A DNA stretch of 64,000 nucleotides from CAYWXK01 sp964462515 (lineage in GTDB: Bacteria; Planctomycetota; Phycisphaerae; Sedimentisphaerales; Anaerobacaceae): NCBI GenBank assembly GCA_964462515.1, contig CAYWXK010000010.1:1-64000 (forward strand). Direction: 5' to 3'. This document shows, in pieces, positions 24,606 to 33,148 of this stretch. Below the pieces are notes generated by a model. It was not told the origin of the DNA, did no database searches, and saw only the letters and a program-made list of their open reading frames with translations. How positions within the stretch are numbered: the stretch's first letter is position 1; each line of letters starts with the position of its first letter. Both the position numbers and the translations under genes were made by a program.

Positions 24606-25355
24606 TTATTCGATTTTTCCTTTAGCCGCCCATTCCACGCCGCGGACAATTAACTTCTGCACATTCGGATTCAACAGTGCCTTGCGGTCGTGGCCGAAGG
24701 CGTTGTAAACAGAGCGGCCCTTGCCGTAGTTCGAGGTGAATAGCAGCGGCTCGGTCTTTTTGCTCCAATCGGAGTCAGCCGAAATCAGCACGTTGATTTC
24801 GCCCGTGCCCTGTAACTTGGCGTATAGCTCATCGTCGGTCTCGAAGTCGCTCAACCCTGCTGTGATGGGATGTTCCTTGTTGACTATATTGGCCTTGAAG
24901 ACGCTTCTCGGCCCGTGACCGGAAGTGCCCATTATCCATTTGCGGCTGCAGAGCTTGCCGAATTCCTCCCAATTGGGGAACGAGGCGCTGGCCATGTGCT
25001 GGACGAAGAAGCCCTTTCCATCCTTCACGAAATTCAGGAGGTTCTCCTGTGCTTGTTCGGGAATCACAGGAACGCGCTGGCTGTAAATTGTAAAGACGAT
25101 GACGTCATAGCTATTCAGTGCGGTTTTCGATTCGAGAATCAGGGGGTCTTCGCAGACCCTGACATCGAATTTGCCTGAAGCAACCATCGCTTCGCGCGTG
25201 GTTTCGGAGATATCCCGCCAGGGATGAGCCGACACATCGTCTCCTGTAATTAACAGGACCTTAATCTTGGCTGTCTGCTGGGGAGCTTCGGCTGCAATAC
25301 AGAAACCGGCTGCTACGACACCCATCAGAACCAGAATAGACATTAAGCGCTGCAT
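24606..25355 (-). CDS. Exported ThuA-like domain protein
   Basis: A 249-residue protein with a signal peptide (about 1-23: LVLMGVVAAGFCIAAEA) and one ThuA-like class I glutamine-amidotransferase-fold domain: KVLLITGDDVSAHPWRD, YDVIVFTIYSQ, FVKDGKGFFVQHMAS, then RSVFKANIVNKEHPITAGL, PLLFTSNYGKGRSVYNAFGHD. ThuA-like proteins are frequent in planctomycetes and are linked to sugar utilisation, but their activity is unproven. The start is ATG 25355, which has AAAGGAG 7 bases upstream; the longer open frame to 25454 is not supported. Neighbours do not indicate a pathway. Confidence 0.85.
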   Translation of the reverse strand: MQRLMSILVLMGVVAAGFCIAAEAPQQTAKIKVLLITGDDVSAHPWRDISETTREAMVASGKFDVRVCEDPLILESKTALNSYDVIVFTIYSQRVPVIPEQAQENLLNFVKDGKGFFVQHMASASFPNWEEFGKLCSRKWIMGTSGHGPRSVFKANIVNKEHPITAGLSDFETDDELYAKLQGTGEINVLISADSDWSKKTEPLLFTSNYGKGRSVYNAFGHDRKALLNPNVQKLIVRGVEWAAKGKIE

Positions 25356-25672
25356 CTTGTTACTCCTTTCTGCTTGAAAAGCAAGTATAGCACTTACATT
25401 TCCCATTTGCCTTGTTTTGAAGCACTTTTCTACAAACCCGCCTTCGGCGGGCACCTTTTACACCCATATAATATCAAGAACTTTTTGCATTTCAATAATG
25501 CAAAGCCTGATTTTAACAAAGTATGCTACTAAAAAAACATCAAAACTTCAAGAATTTACGCATAAAAAGTTAGACAAAAGCCGTCCTCTCTGATAACACA
25601 TCGTTCTAAAGACAATTAGTGCCAGGCCGATGACTATAAAGACGGTAAAAACTAAAAAGGTTGGAATCTGGT
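25356..25672. other. Divergent intergenic region
   Basis: This 317-base region separates the divergent ThuA-like and proB genes and should hold both promoters. It includes a CCCGCC-ttc-GGCGGG palindrome (about 25437-25451) and A+T-rich sequence, with a TATAAA at about 25635 upstream of proB. No gene is evident. Confidence 0.5.
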
Positions 25673-26779
25673 ATGCGGGATTTTAGCAAAACAAAACGAA
25701 TAGTAGTAAAAATCGGCACGAACATCCTGACGAAAAACGGCGGTATAGACTCTGACTATGTCCGCCAAATCGCAGCACAGATAAGCTCCGTTCTTAAGAC
25801 CGGCAGACAGGTCGTCATCGTTACATCTGGCGCTATCGGTATGGGTATTGGACAGTTATCAGAGTATCAGGGTATCAGGCCATCAGGTATTAGAGAGCGT
25901 CAGGCGTGTGCGGCCATTGGTCAGCCGCTCTTGATGGCCGAATACCGAAAATCATTTCTGCGCTATGGTATCACTGTCGCCCAGGTTCTGCTGACTACTG
26001 ATGTGCTTAATAATAGAAAAACGTATCTTAACCTTCGCAATTCCATCGAGACTCTGCTTAATTTGTCCGTTGTGCCGATCTTAAACGAAAACGATAGTGT
26101 CAGCACCGAGGAAATCGGCTCAGCGTTCGGCGACAACGACCGGCTCAGCGCTCTTGTGGCCAGCAAAATTGATGCGGACCTTTTGATTATGCTGACCGAC
26201 ATCGATGCCCTTTACGACAAAGACCCGCGGAAATTCGCCGATGCAAAGCCAATATCTGTCGTCTTCGAGATAACCGAGGAGATTGTGCGAAGTGCAGGCG
26301 GAAGGGGCAGTCAATTCAGCACCGGCGGAATGAAACCCAAAATAGAGGCGGCGAAAATCGCCTCCAACGCCGGCTGCCGAATGGTGCTTGCCAATGGCAG
26401 AGAAAAAAACGTCATCGAGCGCATCTTCGCCGGCGAAGAAATCGGCACAGTCTTTATGCCGAAACGAAAGTTAAGTAACCGCTCCAGATGGATTCTAAAT
26501 AGCGCCCCAGCCGGGGTAGTCTATATTGATGATGGCGCAATGCAGGCAATTAGAAACCACAAGAGCTTACTGCCAAGCGGCATAACCTCTATCGACGGCT
26601 CGTTTGAACGAGGCGATGTTGTTATGCTCAACGACAAAGCAAAGGCCGTTACAAACTTCAGCAGCTCACAGTTAAAAACTTTGGCCGGCAAGCACACAAG
26701 CGAAATAAAAAAGCTCCTCGGCCCCGGCCACAGAGACGTCGTCGCCATCCCGGAAGATATCGTTTTCATTGACTATTAA
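25673..26779 (+). CDS. proB: Glutamate 5-kinase
   Basis: A 368-residue cytoplasmic kinase phosphorylating glutamate to gamma-glutamyl phosphate, the first step of proline synthesis. The amino-acid kinase domain (about 1-255) shows VVKIGTNIL, VTSGAIGMGIGQL, LNENDSVSTEEIG, FGDNDRLSALVASKI and MLTDIDALYDKDP. The C-terminal PUA domain (about 270-368) follows, the long form found in many bacteria. Length matches the family. ATG 25673 is preferred over TTG 25661 because of the family N-terminus. proA is not adjacent. Confidence 0.96.
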   Translation: MRDFSKTKRIVVKIGTNILTKNGGIDSDYVRQIAAQISSVLKTGRQVVIVTSGAIGMGIGQLSEYQGIRPSGIRERQACAAIGQPLLMAEYRKSFLRYGITVAQVLLTTDVLNNRKTYLNLRNSIETLLNLSVVPILNENDSVSTEEIGSAFGDNDRLSALVASKIDADLLIMLTDIDALYDKDPRKFADAKPISVVFEITEEIVRSAGGRGSQFSTGGMKPKIEAAKIASNAGCRMVLANGREKNVIERIFAGEEIGTVFMPKRKLSNRSRWILNSAPAGVVYIDDGAMQAIRNHKSLLPSGITSIDGSFERGDVVMLNDKAKAVTNFSSSQLKTLAGKHTSEIKKLLGPGHRDVVAIPEDIVFIDY

Positions 26780-26828
26780 GAACACAGGAGCATAAGGTCA
26801 TAAGAGCAAGCGGGGGAAGGACAATATC

Positions 26829-27446
26829 GTGGGTAAAATCGAATCTGTAATACTGGGTATGTTTTTTGGGTTCGTGCCGATTGTTTTTTGTTTTCTGGCA
26901 ACTATGGTAATTGCTTCTATCTTTTTCGGGAAAGAAGCTCTTGGGCCGTGGGTGTTATGGTCGCTGGTGCCGGCGATAATTATAGATGTCATCTATCTAA
27001 AAAAGTGGGTCAGAAAGGCATATCAAATCAACAACAAAGTGCTCGCGGGGATTTATCTATTCTACTCGGTAGTGGCGCTTGGTTTGGGTATGGGGCTGCC
27101 GATATTGAACCTTGCTTTAGGAACAGCAGCCGGCGTTTATGCTGCAAGGAGAATGCACTTTATAGGAGCAGATGAAGAAAGACGCAAACAGGCTTTCAAA
27201 AAGACGGCGGTGTTCAGCGCACTTGTTATGGCGTTTATGTGCTGCCTGATAACGCTGTGGGCGATAGCCGGCAGAATGATAGGGTACAGATTTGAAACGC
27301 CGCTTCTTTCATTTACCTTTACAGTGCCGATATTTACTGCGGTGGTTCTGACCGGCGGGGCTGTGCTGGTTTTGCTGCAATACTGGCTGACCAGAACAGC
27401 AGCAAAGGTTACGATTAGGCTCTTACCCGTGACCCATAACTTGTGA
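26829..27446 (+). CDS. Multi-pass membrane protein, unknown function
   Basis: A 205-residue protein with about six hydrophobic helices (GMFFGFVPIVFCFLATMV, LWSLVPAIIIDVIYL, LAGIYLFYSVVALGLGMG and others) and a basic loop (EERRKQAFKKT). No motif is recognised. Start is GTG 26829 with an AAGGA site 7 bases upstream. It follows proB by 49 bases. Its last codons overlap the ACCCAT/ATGGGT hairpin that recurs in front of the duplicated gene pair downstream. Confidence 0.65.
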   Translation: MGKIESVILGMFFGFVPIVFCFLATMVIASIFFGKEALGPWVLWSLVPAIIIDVIYLKKWVRKAYQINNKVLAGIYLFYSVVALGLGMGLPILNLALGTAAGVYAARRMHFIGADEERRKQAFKKTAVFSALVMAFMCCLITLWAIAGRMIGYRFETPLLSFTFTVPIFTAVVLTGGAVLVLLQYWLTRTAAKVTIRLLPVTHNL

Positions 27447-27470
27447 ATGGGTATAGCGGGAGGATAAGTT

Positions 27471-28337
27471 GTGATAAGATTTAAGTGCATTTATTGCGGG
27501 CAGAGGATATTCACTCGCGAAGACGTTCGCGGTAAAAAGGGCAAATGTCCCAAGTGCAAACATCTTCTTATTGTTCCAGAGACCACCAAAGGCAGACCAG
27601 CAATCAGTTCGGATAAAGAGCCAATGCCCGAGCGGCCCAGGCCGCCTGTCCCGGTATGGGACGGAGACGCCCGAACCTTACCCGACGGCGCCGAGGATAT
27701 ATGGGTTGAACTCTATAAGGAAAGTTTCGGTTTTCTTATTCCCACATACGATAAATTGTCGCTATTTCTTATGGCTGTAACGTTTATATTGCTGTATGCG
27801 ACAAATATCAAGATGCTTGGCCAGACGCGAGATTTGATTCACCGTTTTGCTACTGACCCCGAATACCAGCGATTATTCAACACTATCTTAATATACCTTG
27901 CTGGTTTTCTTTTTCTGGTTCTCATCATACCGAGAGAAAAAATCGACTACAAGAAATGGATTATGTTAGGTTTCGCTGTCCTGACAAATGCTGGAACCGG
28001 CATCATTGCAGGAGTATATGTAATAAGGAATACCGCCGTCATCAACTGGTTACTTGTTTTTCCGGTATGGAACATAATCAACAGCGTGCTGATGCTTCTT
28101 ATGGTCTCTTTAAGAGTCATTGATGAAGAGTGTATCAGCGACCGCGAAGCCACGCTCGTTCAGATTGTTCTCGGCCTGATAGCAGTCCTTGTCATTTTCA
28201 TACTCTGCAACTATGTCTTCAGATTGTATTGGGCAATCACTTTCTCAATATGTATCGTCTATACAACCAGTTTTGACAGGGCACTGCAAAACGTCTTGCC
28301 CGGCCTGATGAGTGAACAAACCGAACAACCCAGGTAA
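27471..28337 (+). CDS. Zinc-ribbon membrane protein, first copy
   Basis: A 288-residue protein starting with GTG behind GGGAGG. The N-terminus is a zinc ribbon (CIYCGQRI ... GKCPKCKHLL, residues 5-30), a type often seen ahead of planctomycetal membrane proteins. A Pro-rich linker and about six membrane helices follow (for example LFLMAVTFILLYATNI, ILIYLAGFLFLVLIIP, LVQIVLGLIAVLVIFILCNY). Function unknown. It is paralogous to the next gene, with which it forms a tandem duplication. Confidence 0.7.
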   Translation: MIRFKCIYCGQRIFTREDVRGKKGKCPKCKHLLIVPETTKGRPAISSDKEPMPERPRPPVPVWDGDARTLPDGAEDIWVELYKESFGFLIPTYDKLSLFLMAVTFILLYATNIKMLGQTRDLIHRFATDPEYQRLFNTILIYLAGFLFLVLIIPREKIDYKKWIMLGFAVLTNAGTGIIAGVYVIRNTAVINWLLVFPVWNIINSVLMLLMVSLRVIDEECISDREATLVQIVLGLIAVLVIFILCNYVFRLYWAITFSICIVYTTSFDRALQNVLPGLMSEQTEQPR

Positions 28338-28375
28338 CCCATAACTTGTGAATGGGTATAGCGGGAGGATAAGTT

Positions 28376-29242
28376 GTGATAAGGTTTAAGTGTATTTATT
28401 GCGGGCAGAGGATATTCACTCGCGAAGACGGACGCGGCAAAAAGGGCAAATGCCCAAACTGCGAGCACCTTCTGGTCATTCCCTGGACCACCAAAGGCAG
28501 ACCGGCAATCAGTCTTAATAAAGAGACAATCCCCGACCGAACCAAGCCGCGTGTCCCAGAATGGGAGAAGGACCAGCGTTCCGGGTCTGATGAGCAGGCA
28601 GATAAGTTGATAGATCTCTGCGAAGAGAGTTTGGGATTCCTTGTCCCTACATACGATGAGCTGTCGCTGTTCCTTACGGCGGCGACACTTATCCTCCTGT
28701 GGATTACGAACAGCAAAATGCGAGATGAGGTAATCGGATTCGCAATGCGCCGCATAGATGCCCCACGCTTGTGGATTTGTTCAATTATTCTTCTGGCCGG
28801 AATGTTTTTGTGCCTGTACCATATTTTCACCAAGAGGGAAAAGACGGACATTGAAAAGCGACTTATGATGATTTTCGCGGTTACGATAAACGCGATTACC
28901 GGCATAGTAGCCGGCATCCATACGGTTAAGGAATCAGTTGGCTGGCTGCTGGTTTTTCCAGTATGGAACATAATCAACGGTGTTCTCCTGCTTCTGATGC
29001 TGCGATTCAACGTTATCGATGAAGAGTGTATAAGCGACCGCGAAGCCACGCTCGTTCAGATTATTCTTGGCCTGACAGCAGTCCTTGTCATTTTCATACT
29101 CTGCAACTATGTCTTCAAATTGTATTGGGCCATCACTTTCTCAATATGTATCGTCTATACCACCAGTTTTGACAGGGCACTGCAAAATGTCTTTCCCGGC
29201 CTGACGCACGGAGGCGACGAACAAGCCGAACAACCCAGGTAA
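28376..29242 (+). CDS. Zinc-ribbon membrane protein, second copy
   Basis: A 288-residue paralogue of the preceding gene, of the same length and with the same GTG start and leader. The zinc ribbon reads CIYCGQRI ... GKCPNCEHLL. The final block from DEECISDREATLVQI to the C-terminus is nearly identical to copy one, while residues about 60-190 differ strongly, as if selection or recombination kept the ends alike and let the centre diverge. Function unknown. Confidence 0.7.
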   Translation: MIRFKCIYCGQRIFTREDGRGKKGKCPNCEHLLVIPWTTKGRPAISLNKETIPDRTKPRVPEWEKDQRSGSDEQADKLIDLCEESLGFLVPTYDELSLFLTAATLILLWITNSKMRDEVIGFAMRRIDAPRLWICSIILLAGMFLCLYHIFTKREKTDIEKRLMMIFAVTINAITGIVAGIHTVKESVGWLLVFPVWNIINGVLLLLMLRFNVIDEECISDREATLVQIILGLTAVLVIFILCNYVFKLYWAITFSICIVYTTSFDRALQNVFPGLTHGGDEQAEQPR

Positions 29243-29339
29243 CCCACCACAGACGCAATCTTCCGCCTTTCCACAAACTGCTACTGTTTGCGATTGACAA
29301 AAAATAATCAATAGTAAATAATAAACAATAATTTTTTTG

Positions 29340-29423
29340 GCCGAAGTGGCGGAACTGGCAGACGCGCGGGACTCAAAATCCCGTCCTGGCAACAGGGTGT
29401 GGGTTCAATTCCCACCTTCGGCA
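29340..29423 (+). tRNA. tRNA-Leu (CAA)
   Basis: An 84-base class II tRNA: acceptor GCCGAAG pairs with CTTCGGC, the anticodon stem CGGGA/TCCCG encloses CTCAAAA giving anticodon CAA (codon TTG), there is an extra arm (CCTGGCAACAGGG) and a T-arm GTGGG-TTCAATT-CCCAC. The CCA end is not encoded. Confidence 0.96.
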
Positions 29424-29503
29424 GTTGCTTGTGGTGCGTCGTGCGTATTTTGTGGAGCGGAGTGTTTAGCTTAGAGCGTTTAGGATACAGGCGCCGAGAA
29501 ACG

Positions 29504-29659
29504 CTAAAAACAAAAATCTCGACTTATCTGCTGATTAGCTACAAAGGGCGATAGTTGGCGGAGGCGGGTGAGGATTTGGGGCATTTTTTGGATTGTGTAA
29601 TCGACCTCTTCCTCGGTGCTGTATCGGCTTAAGCTAAACCGAATCGAGCCGTGTGCGGA
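29504..29659 (-). pseudogene. 3' remnant of a second nifS-like gene
   Basis: The frame encodes AHGSIRFSLSRYSTEEE and the following block through TRLRQLSPFVA, matching the last 42 residues of the intact nifS at 29952-31109 with few changes. DNA identity is high but not perfect over about 125 bases. The C-terminal extension (NQQISRDFCF) differs. No upstream nifS sequence is present. It is separated from the intact nifS end by a 50-residue ORF. Confidence 0.85.
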
Positions 29660-29718
29660 GGGAATGGCAGATGCACTCGATTTTGCTGTAGATTGTGAAA
29701 AAGCAATATGTGCGAGTA

Positions 29719-29871
29719 TCAAATTTTGGTGGAATTTTCGATTTTGTTGGCGATCCTCTCAACTGCACGGACAAGGCGACTAAATAACCATATAATACAG
29801 ACCAATACGCCAATGTAGACTACCACTGCTATCAGAGCAGGAATAAATTCTAAAATGCTCGCAATTATCAT
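29719..29871 (-). CDS. 50-residue membrane protein between two nifS 3' ends
   Basis: ATG 29869-29871 lies behind AAGGAAAGGG. The product has one long hydrophobic helix (about residues 10-30: PALIAVVVYIGVLVCIIWL) followed by an amphipathic basic segment (FSRLVRAVERIANKIE), like many small planctomycetal membrane peptides. No family is recognised. It is flanked by the intact nifS 3' end (80 bases away) and the nifS remnant (59 bases away), both in the same orientation. Confidence 0.65.
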   Translation of the reverse strand: MIIASILEFIPALIAVVVYIGVLVCIIWLFSRLVRAVERIANKIENSTKI

Positions 29872-29951
29872 AATTAATCCCTTTCCTTAAAAAATCCTAT
29901 CCGTCGATTATACAGGTTCAGCCAGATGCTCACGATTATAAAGTCTTTTAT

Positions 29952-31109
29952 TTATTTTGCCACGAAGGGCGATAATTCGCGGAGGCGGGTGACGATTTCG
30001 GGCATTTTTTGGATTGTGTAATCGACCTCGTCTTCGGTGTTGTAACGGCTTAAACTAAATCGGATTGAGCCGTGGGCGGCGGTGAAAGGCACACCCATAG
30101 CCCGAAGGACGTGGGAAGGTTCGAGCGAGCCGGATGTGCAGGCTGAGCCGCTGGAAGCGCAGATGCCGTATTTATCGAGCATAAGCAAAATTGCCTCGCC
30201 CTCGATGTATTCGAAGCTGATATTGGTTGTATTGGGCAGGCGATTTTTCCTATCGCCATTAACCCGGCTGTCGGGACAGCTTTTTAAGATAGCATCTTCG
30301 AGTTTGTCACGGAGGTATTTGACTCTACTATTTTCATAATCGATATTTTTAGCAGCTATTTCACAAGCCTTGCCCAGACCAACAATACCCGGCACATTTT
30401 CTGTGCCGGCCCTTCGGCCACTTTCCTGATGGCCACCGAGCATAAACGCCGACAGCCGGGTGCCTTTACGGACATAAAGGACGCCGACTCCTTTGGGCCC
30501 GTGCAGCTTGTGGCCGGAAAGACTGAACAAATCAATGTTACTTTTCGCCAGATTCAGGGGAATTTTACCGACGGCCTGAACCGCATCGGTGTGAAAAACT
30601 ATTCCTTTATCGGTAACTAATTTGGCGATTTTTTCTATCGGGAATATCACGCCCGTCTCATTATTTGCATACATAATAGTAACAAGAGCTGTATCATCAT
30701 CGAGCCGGTCTTCCAACTCTGTTAAATCAAGTCGGCCTTGTTTATCCACGCCCAGCTCCACAATCGTATAGCCGTGGTTCTGCAGGTCCCGGCAGACCGA
30801 CAAAACGGCTGGATGCTCAACTCTGGTTGTGATGACTTTGCGCTTATGAGGCAGAGCAGCGAGCGTGCCTTTTATAGCGGCGTTGTCGCTCTCTGTGCCG
30901 CAGCTTGTAAAAATAATTTCGTCTGGGTCACAGCCAAGAATACTCGCTACCTGCTCGCGTGCCTTTTTGATTTTTCTGCCGACCTGGCCGCCGAATGTGT
31001 GCATACTCGAAGGATTGCCGTAAAGCTCACAGAAGAACGGCTTCATTTCCTCAAGCACTTCATCAGCTACTTTTGTAGTCGCATTGTTGTCAAAATATAT
31101 CGTTTTCAT
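29952..31109 (-). CDS. nifS: Cysteine desulfurase, NifS type
   Basis: A 385-residue PLP enzyme removing sulfur from cysteine for Fe-S assembly. It begins YFDNNATTKVADEVLEEM; the PLP-binding Lys is in SLSGHKLHGPKGVG and the persulfide Cys in ASSGSACTSGSLEPSH. Length is typical. It is the last intact gene of the minus-strand sulfur/Fe-S cluster, 140 bases after nifU, with a REP-like palindrome between. A diverged duplicate of its 3' end lies at 29504-29659. Confidence 0.96.
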   Translation of the reverse strand: MKTIYFDNNATTKVADEVLEEMKPFFCELYGNPSSMHTFGGQVGRKIKKAREQVASILGCDPDEIIFTSCGTESDNAAIKGTLAALPHKRKVITTRVEHPAVLSVCRDLQNHGYTIVELGVDKQGRLDLTELEDRLDDDTALVTIMYANNETGVIFPIEKIAKLVTDKGIVFHTDAVQAVGKIPLNLAKSNIDLFSLSGHKLHGPKGVGVLYVRKGTRLSAFMLGGHQESGRRAGTENVPGIVGLGKACEIAAKNIDYENSRVKYLRDKLEDAILKSCPDSRVNGDRKNRLPNTTNISFEYIEGEAILLMLDKYGICASSGSACTSGSLEPSHVLRAMGVPFTAAHGSIRFSLSRYNTEDEVDYTIQKMPEIVTRLRELSPFVAK

Positions 31110-31219
31110 CTGTTATTCTCAGGTTTTATTTTTAGACACAGATTAACGCTGTTTTGTTCATATTTTTTTGTTATTTACGCATTGACCCGACATACGGAGT
31201 GTCGGGCAGGAACCAAGAG

Positions 31220-31243
31220 TTGGTGGGCTGAAGCCCACCCTAC
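31220..31243. repeat. REP-like palindrome, GTGGGCTGAAGCCCAC family
   Basis: A copy of the 24-base palindrome with ends TTGG and CTAC, between nifU and nifS. It has the same core as at 4474, 36190 and 51558. Confidence 0.8.
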
Positions 31244-31249
31244 TAAGTA

Positions 31250-32107
31250 TTATCCGGAGTCCTTGATTTCCTCGACATAAAGGTCTTTTGATACAAACTC
31301 CCTCAGCTTTGCTTCGACGACATCTTTCATAGTAACATCGGTCAGCTTGCACTGCGCACACATTCCTCTAAAAGCCACGATGACTTTATTTGCTTCGATA
31401 TCGACCAGCTCAATATCGCCGCCGTCAGCCCGCAGGGCGGGTCTAATTTGTTCATTTATGGTCTGCTGAATCAATTGAATCTTTTGAATGTTGGTAAGTT
31501 TGCCTGCTCGCGAAGGTGCTGCAACAGCGACCTTTTTTATCCTATCGCCCTGGACCTTTTCAATTATTTTTTCGATTTCACCCTTGCAGCCGCCGCAGCC
31601 GCCGCCCGCCTTGCTATAATTTGTTACCTGCTCAACGGTTGTCAGATTATTCTCGCGTATCACCCTCTCAATTTCTTTATCGGTTACGCCGAAACAGGTG
31701 CAGACGACATTGCCTTCAAGCTGGCGTTTTTTTTTGCCGCCGCCTCGATAATTTTCGATTGCTGCTTCAAGGGCTTCTCTGCCCATAACCGAGCAGTGCA
31801 TCTTTTGCTCGGGCAGGCCGCCGAGGTAATCGGCTATGTCTTTGTTTGTAACCTTGGCGGCTTCCTCCAGAGTCATACCTTTTATCATTTCGGTCAAGAC
31901 TGATGATGTCGCGATTGCGCTGGCACAGCCGAATGTCTTGAATTTTGCATCTGCAATTTTGCCGTTCTTATCGAGTTTGAACGTCAGCCGCAAGGCGTCG
32001 CCGCAGGCGAGTGACCCGACCTCGCCTACGCCATCGGCATCTTCAATCTCCCCGACATTTCGCGGGTTGAAGAAGTGGTCTCTAACCTTGTCCGTATATT
32101 CCCACAT
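31250..32107 (-). CDS. nifU: Fe-S scaffold protein NifU, three-domain form
   Basis: A 285-residue scaffold for Fe-S assembly. The N-terminal IscU-like domain has its three ligand Cys in SLACGDALRL, TFGCASAIAT and KMHCSVMG. A BFD-type [2Fe-2S] domain follows (VCTCFGVTDKEIE ... GGGCGGCKGEIE), and the C-terminal Nfu domain has RGMCAQCKLTDVTMK with its CxxC. The complete three-domain form is typical of NifU partners of NifS. GAGGAA precedes the ATG. In the operon it lies after the decayed methyltransferase cassette and before nifS. Confidence 0.95.
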   Translation of the reverse strand: MWEYTDKVRDHFFNPRNVGEIEDADGVGEVGSLACGDALRLTFKLDKNGKIADAKFKTFGCASAIATSSVLTEMIKGMTLEEAAKVTNKDIADYLGGLPEQKMHCSVMGREALEAAIENYRGGGKKKRQLEGNVVCTCFGVTDKEIERVIRENNLTTVEQVTNYSKAGGGCGGCKGEIEKIIEKVQGDRIKKVAVAAPSRAGKLTNIQKIQLIQQTINEQIRPALRADGGDIELVDIEANKVIVAFRGMCAQCKLTDVTMKDVVEAKLREFVSKDLYVEEIKDSG

Positions 32108-32154
32108 AGTTTTATTCCTCGTCGCTCGTGACTCGCGGCTCGAAAAGACTCAAG

Positions 32155-32352
32155 CTACTGACGAAAATCAATTTCAATATCTGTTGAGCCACATTTTTCG
32201 CACTGATATTCAGGTTCATCGTCCATTTCTTTTTTGTCTAGTTTATTGCCTTGGCCATCCACTAAACAGGAGTAAAGATATTTGGCTATGAACTTCTCTG
32301 CATTCCGGCAATTCTTACAAGTGAGTTTTGTCATAACATCCAGAATTCTCAT
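32155..32352 (-). CDS. Small zinc-ribbon protein (methyltransferase cassette)
   Basis: A 65-residue protein with two Cys pairs, CKNC near the N-terminus and CEKC near the C-terminus, joined by an acidic segment, consistent with one zinc ribbon. Start could be M1 or M7 (MTKLTCKNC). Its ATG overlaps the preceding stop (ATGA), so it is translationally coupled in a run of four small genes. It is A+T-rich compared with the flanking sulfur genes. Role unknown. Confidence 0.6.
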   Translation of the reverse strand: MRILDVMTKLTCKNCRNAEKFIAKYLYSCLVDGQGNKLDKKEMDDEPEYQCEKCGSTDIEIDFRQ

Positions 32353-32621
32353 TTTATTCGCTTTATTCTAACATTTTTAAAAACTTCACTAAATTTATTG
32401 GAATTTAAATTCTCGAGGTACTTTTCATGTCTTTTTACAAAGTTTTGGTTGCATGACCAAACCTCCGCAACTCCAGCGGCATAATATAATGAAAATAGAT
32501 GATAGAAATCTATAACATCGTTAATCGTTACTTTTTCCCTATACACGGTATTGATAATAGGCTGTAGCTCGCTAAAAAAATCTTGAAGTGAATACTTATT
32601 ATTAACGATTTTTATTTTCAT
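32349..32621 (-). CDS. 90-residue hypothetical protein (methyltransferase cassette)
   Basis: A Lys/Asn/Tyr-rich protein with predicted helical character (SLQDFFSELQPIINTVYREK, NDVIDFYHLFSLYYAAGVAE). No domain is recognised. ATGA overlaps on both sides show coupling to the 168-residue gene before it and the zinc-ribbon gene after it. Composition matches the cassette, not the sulfur operon. Confidence 0.55.
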   Translation of the reverse strand: MKIKIVNNKYSLQDFFSELQPIINTVYREKVTINDVIDFYHLFSLYYAAGVAEVWSCNQNFVKRHEKYLENLNSNKFSEVFKNVRIKRIK

Positions 32622-33124
32622 TGAAAGTTCTCTTCCATGAGCAGGCCGAACCAGTAAGACATAATTCTTGATGATTCTATAAGTATTTCATCGGCGTCAT
32701 CTTTTAGAGTTTGAAAATAGACACCCCGTTTTTCATTAAGTGAGTTTTCTAAAGACCCCCAAAAGTCATCTGTGTTCTCGTTAATATCCCAAAGACAGTC
32801 GCTCCATCGAAGCGTTTCTTCTCGTCCGTACCAGTTTTCTGCCAAAGATTTAACAAAAACGACTTCGCAGTGTTTGCAACTTTTAATACTATCCCTTTCT
32901 GAAATTTCTTTAGCCTTTATAAGAGAGTTTTTAGCATTTTCGTAGCTTGTTTTTATTTGGTCTTGTGCCTCAATCACGGAATATCTATCCGTTATAAATT
33001 TATACCCTTTTTTCAAAGCATCTGAGAGATTAATTTGCAAAGGCAAAGTCCTCGGTGTAATTTCAATAAGCGGCATTAGACTTGAAGTTTCTAAACCAAT
33101 AGTTTTTGTTTCCTTTTCAATCAT
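32618..33124 (-). CDS. 168-residue hypothetical protein (methyltransferase cassette)
   Basis: The protein has a central CKHC pair, a long helix (YENAKNSLIKAKEISERDS) and an aromatic, acidic region (RWSDCLWDINENTDDFWG). No relative is recognised. It starts 24 bases after the methyltransferase stop and overlaps the next gene by ATGA. It could be a recognition or restriction partner of the methyltransferase, but nothing in the sequence shows nuclease residues. Confidence 0.55.
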   Translation of the reverse strand: MIEKETKTIGLETSSLMPLIEITPRTLPLQINLSDALKKGYKFITDRYSVIEAQDQIKTSYENAKNSLIKAKEISERDSIKSCKHCEVVFVKSLAENWYGREETLRWSDCLWDINENTDDFWGSLENSLNEKRGVYFQTLKDDADEILIESSRIMSYWFGLLMEENFQ

Positions 33125-33148
33125 CGAGAAATCCTTCGATCATCTTTT

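Larger units (their letters stand above)
27432..29242. repeat. Tandem duplication, unit about 905 bp
   Basis: Two consecutive units offset by exactly 905 bases each consist of a hairpin (ACCCAT/ATGGGT at 27432-27452 and at 28337-28357), a GCGGGAGGATAAGTT ribosome-binding region, a GTG start and a 288-residue gene. Leader, zinc-ribbon region and the last 90 codons are nearly identical; the middle has diverged. Confidence 0.9.
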
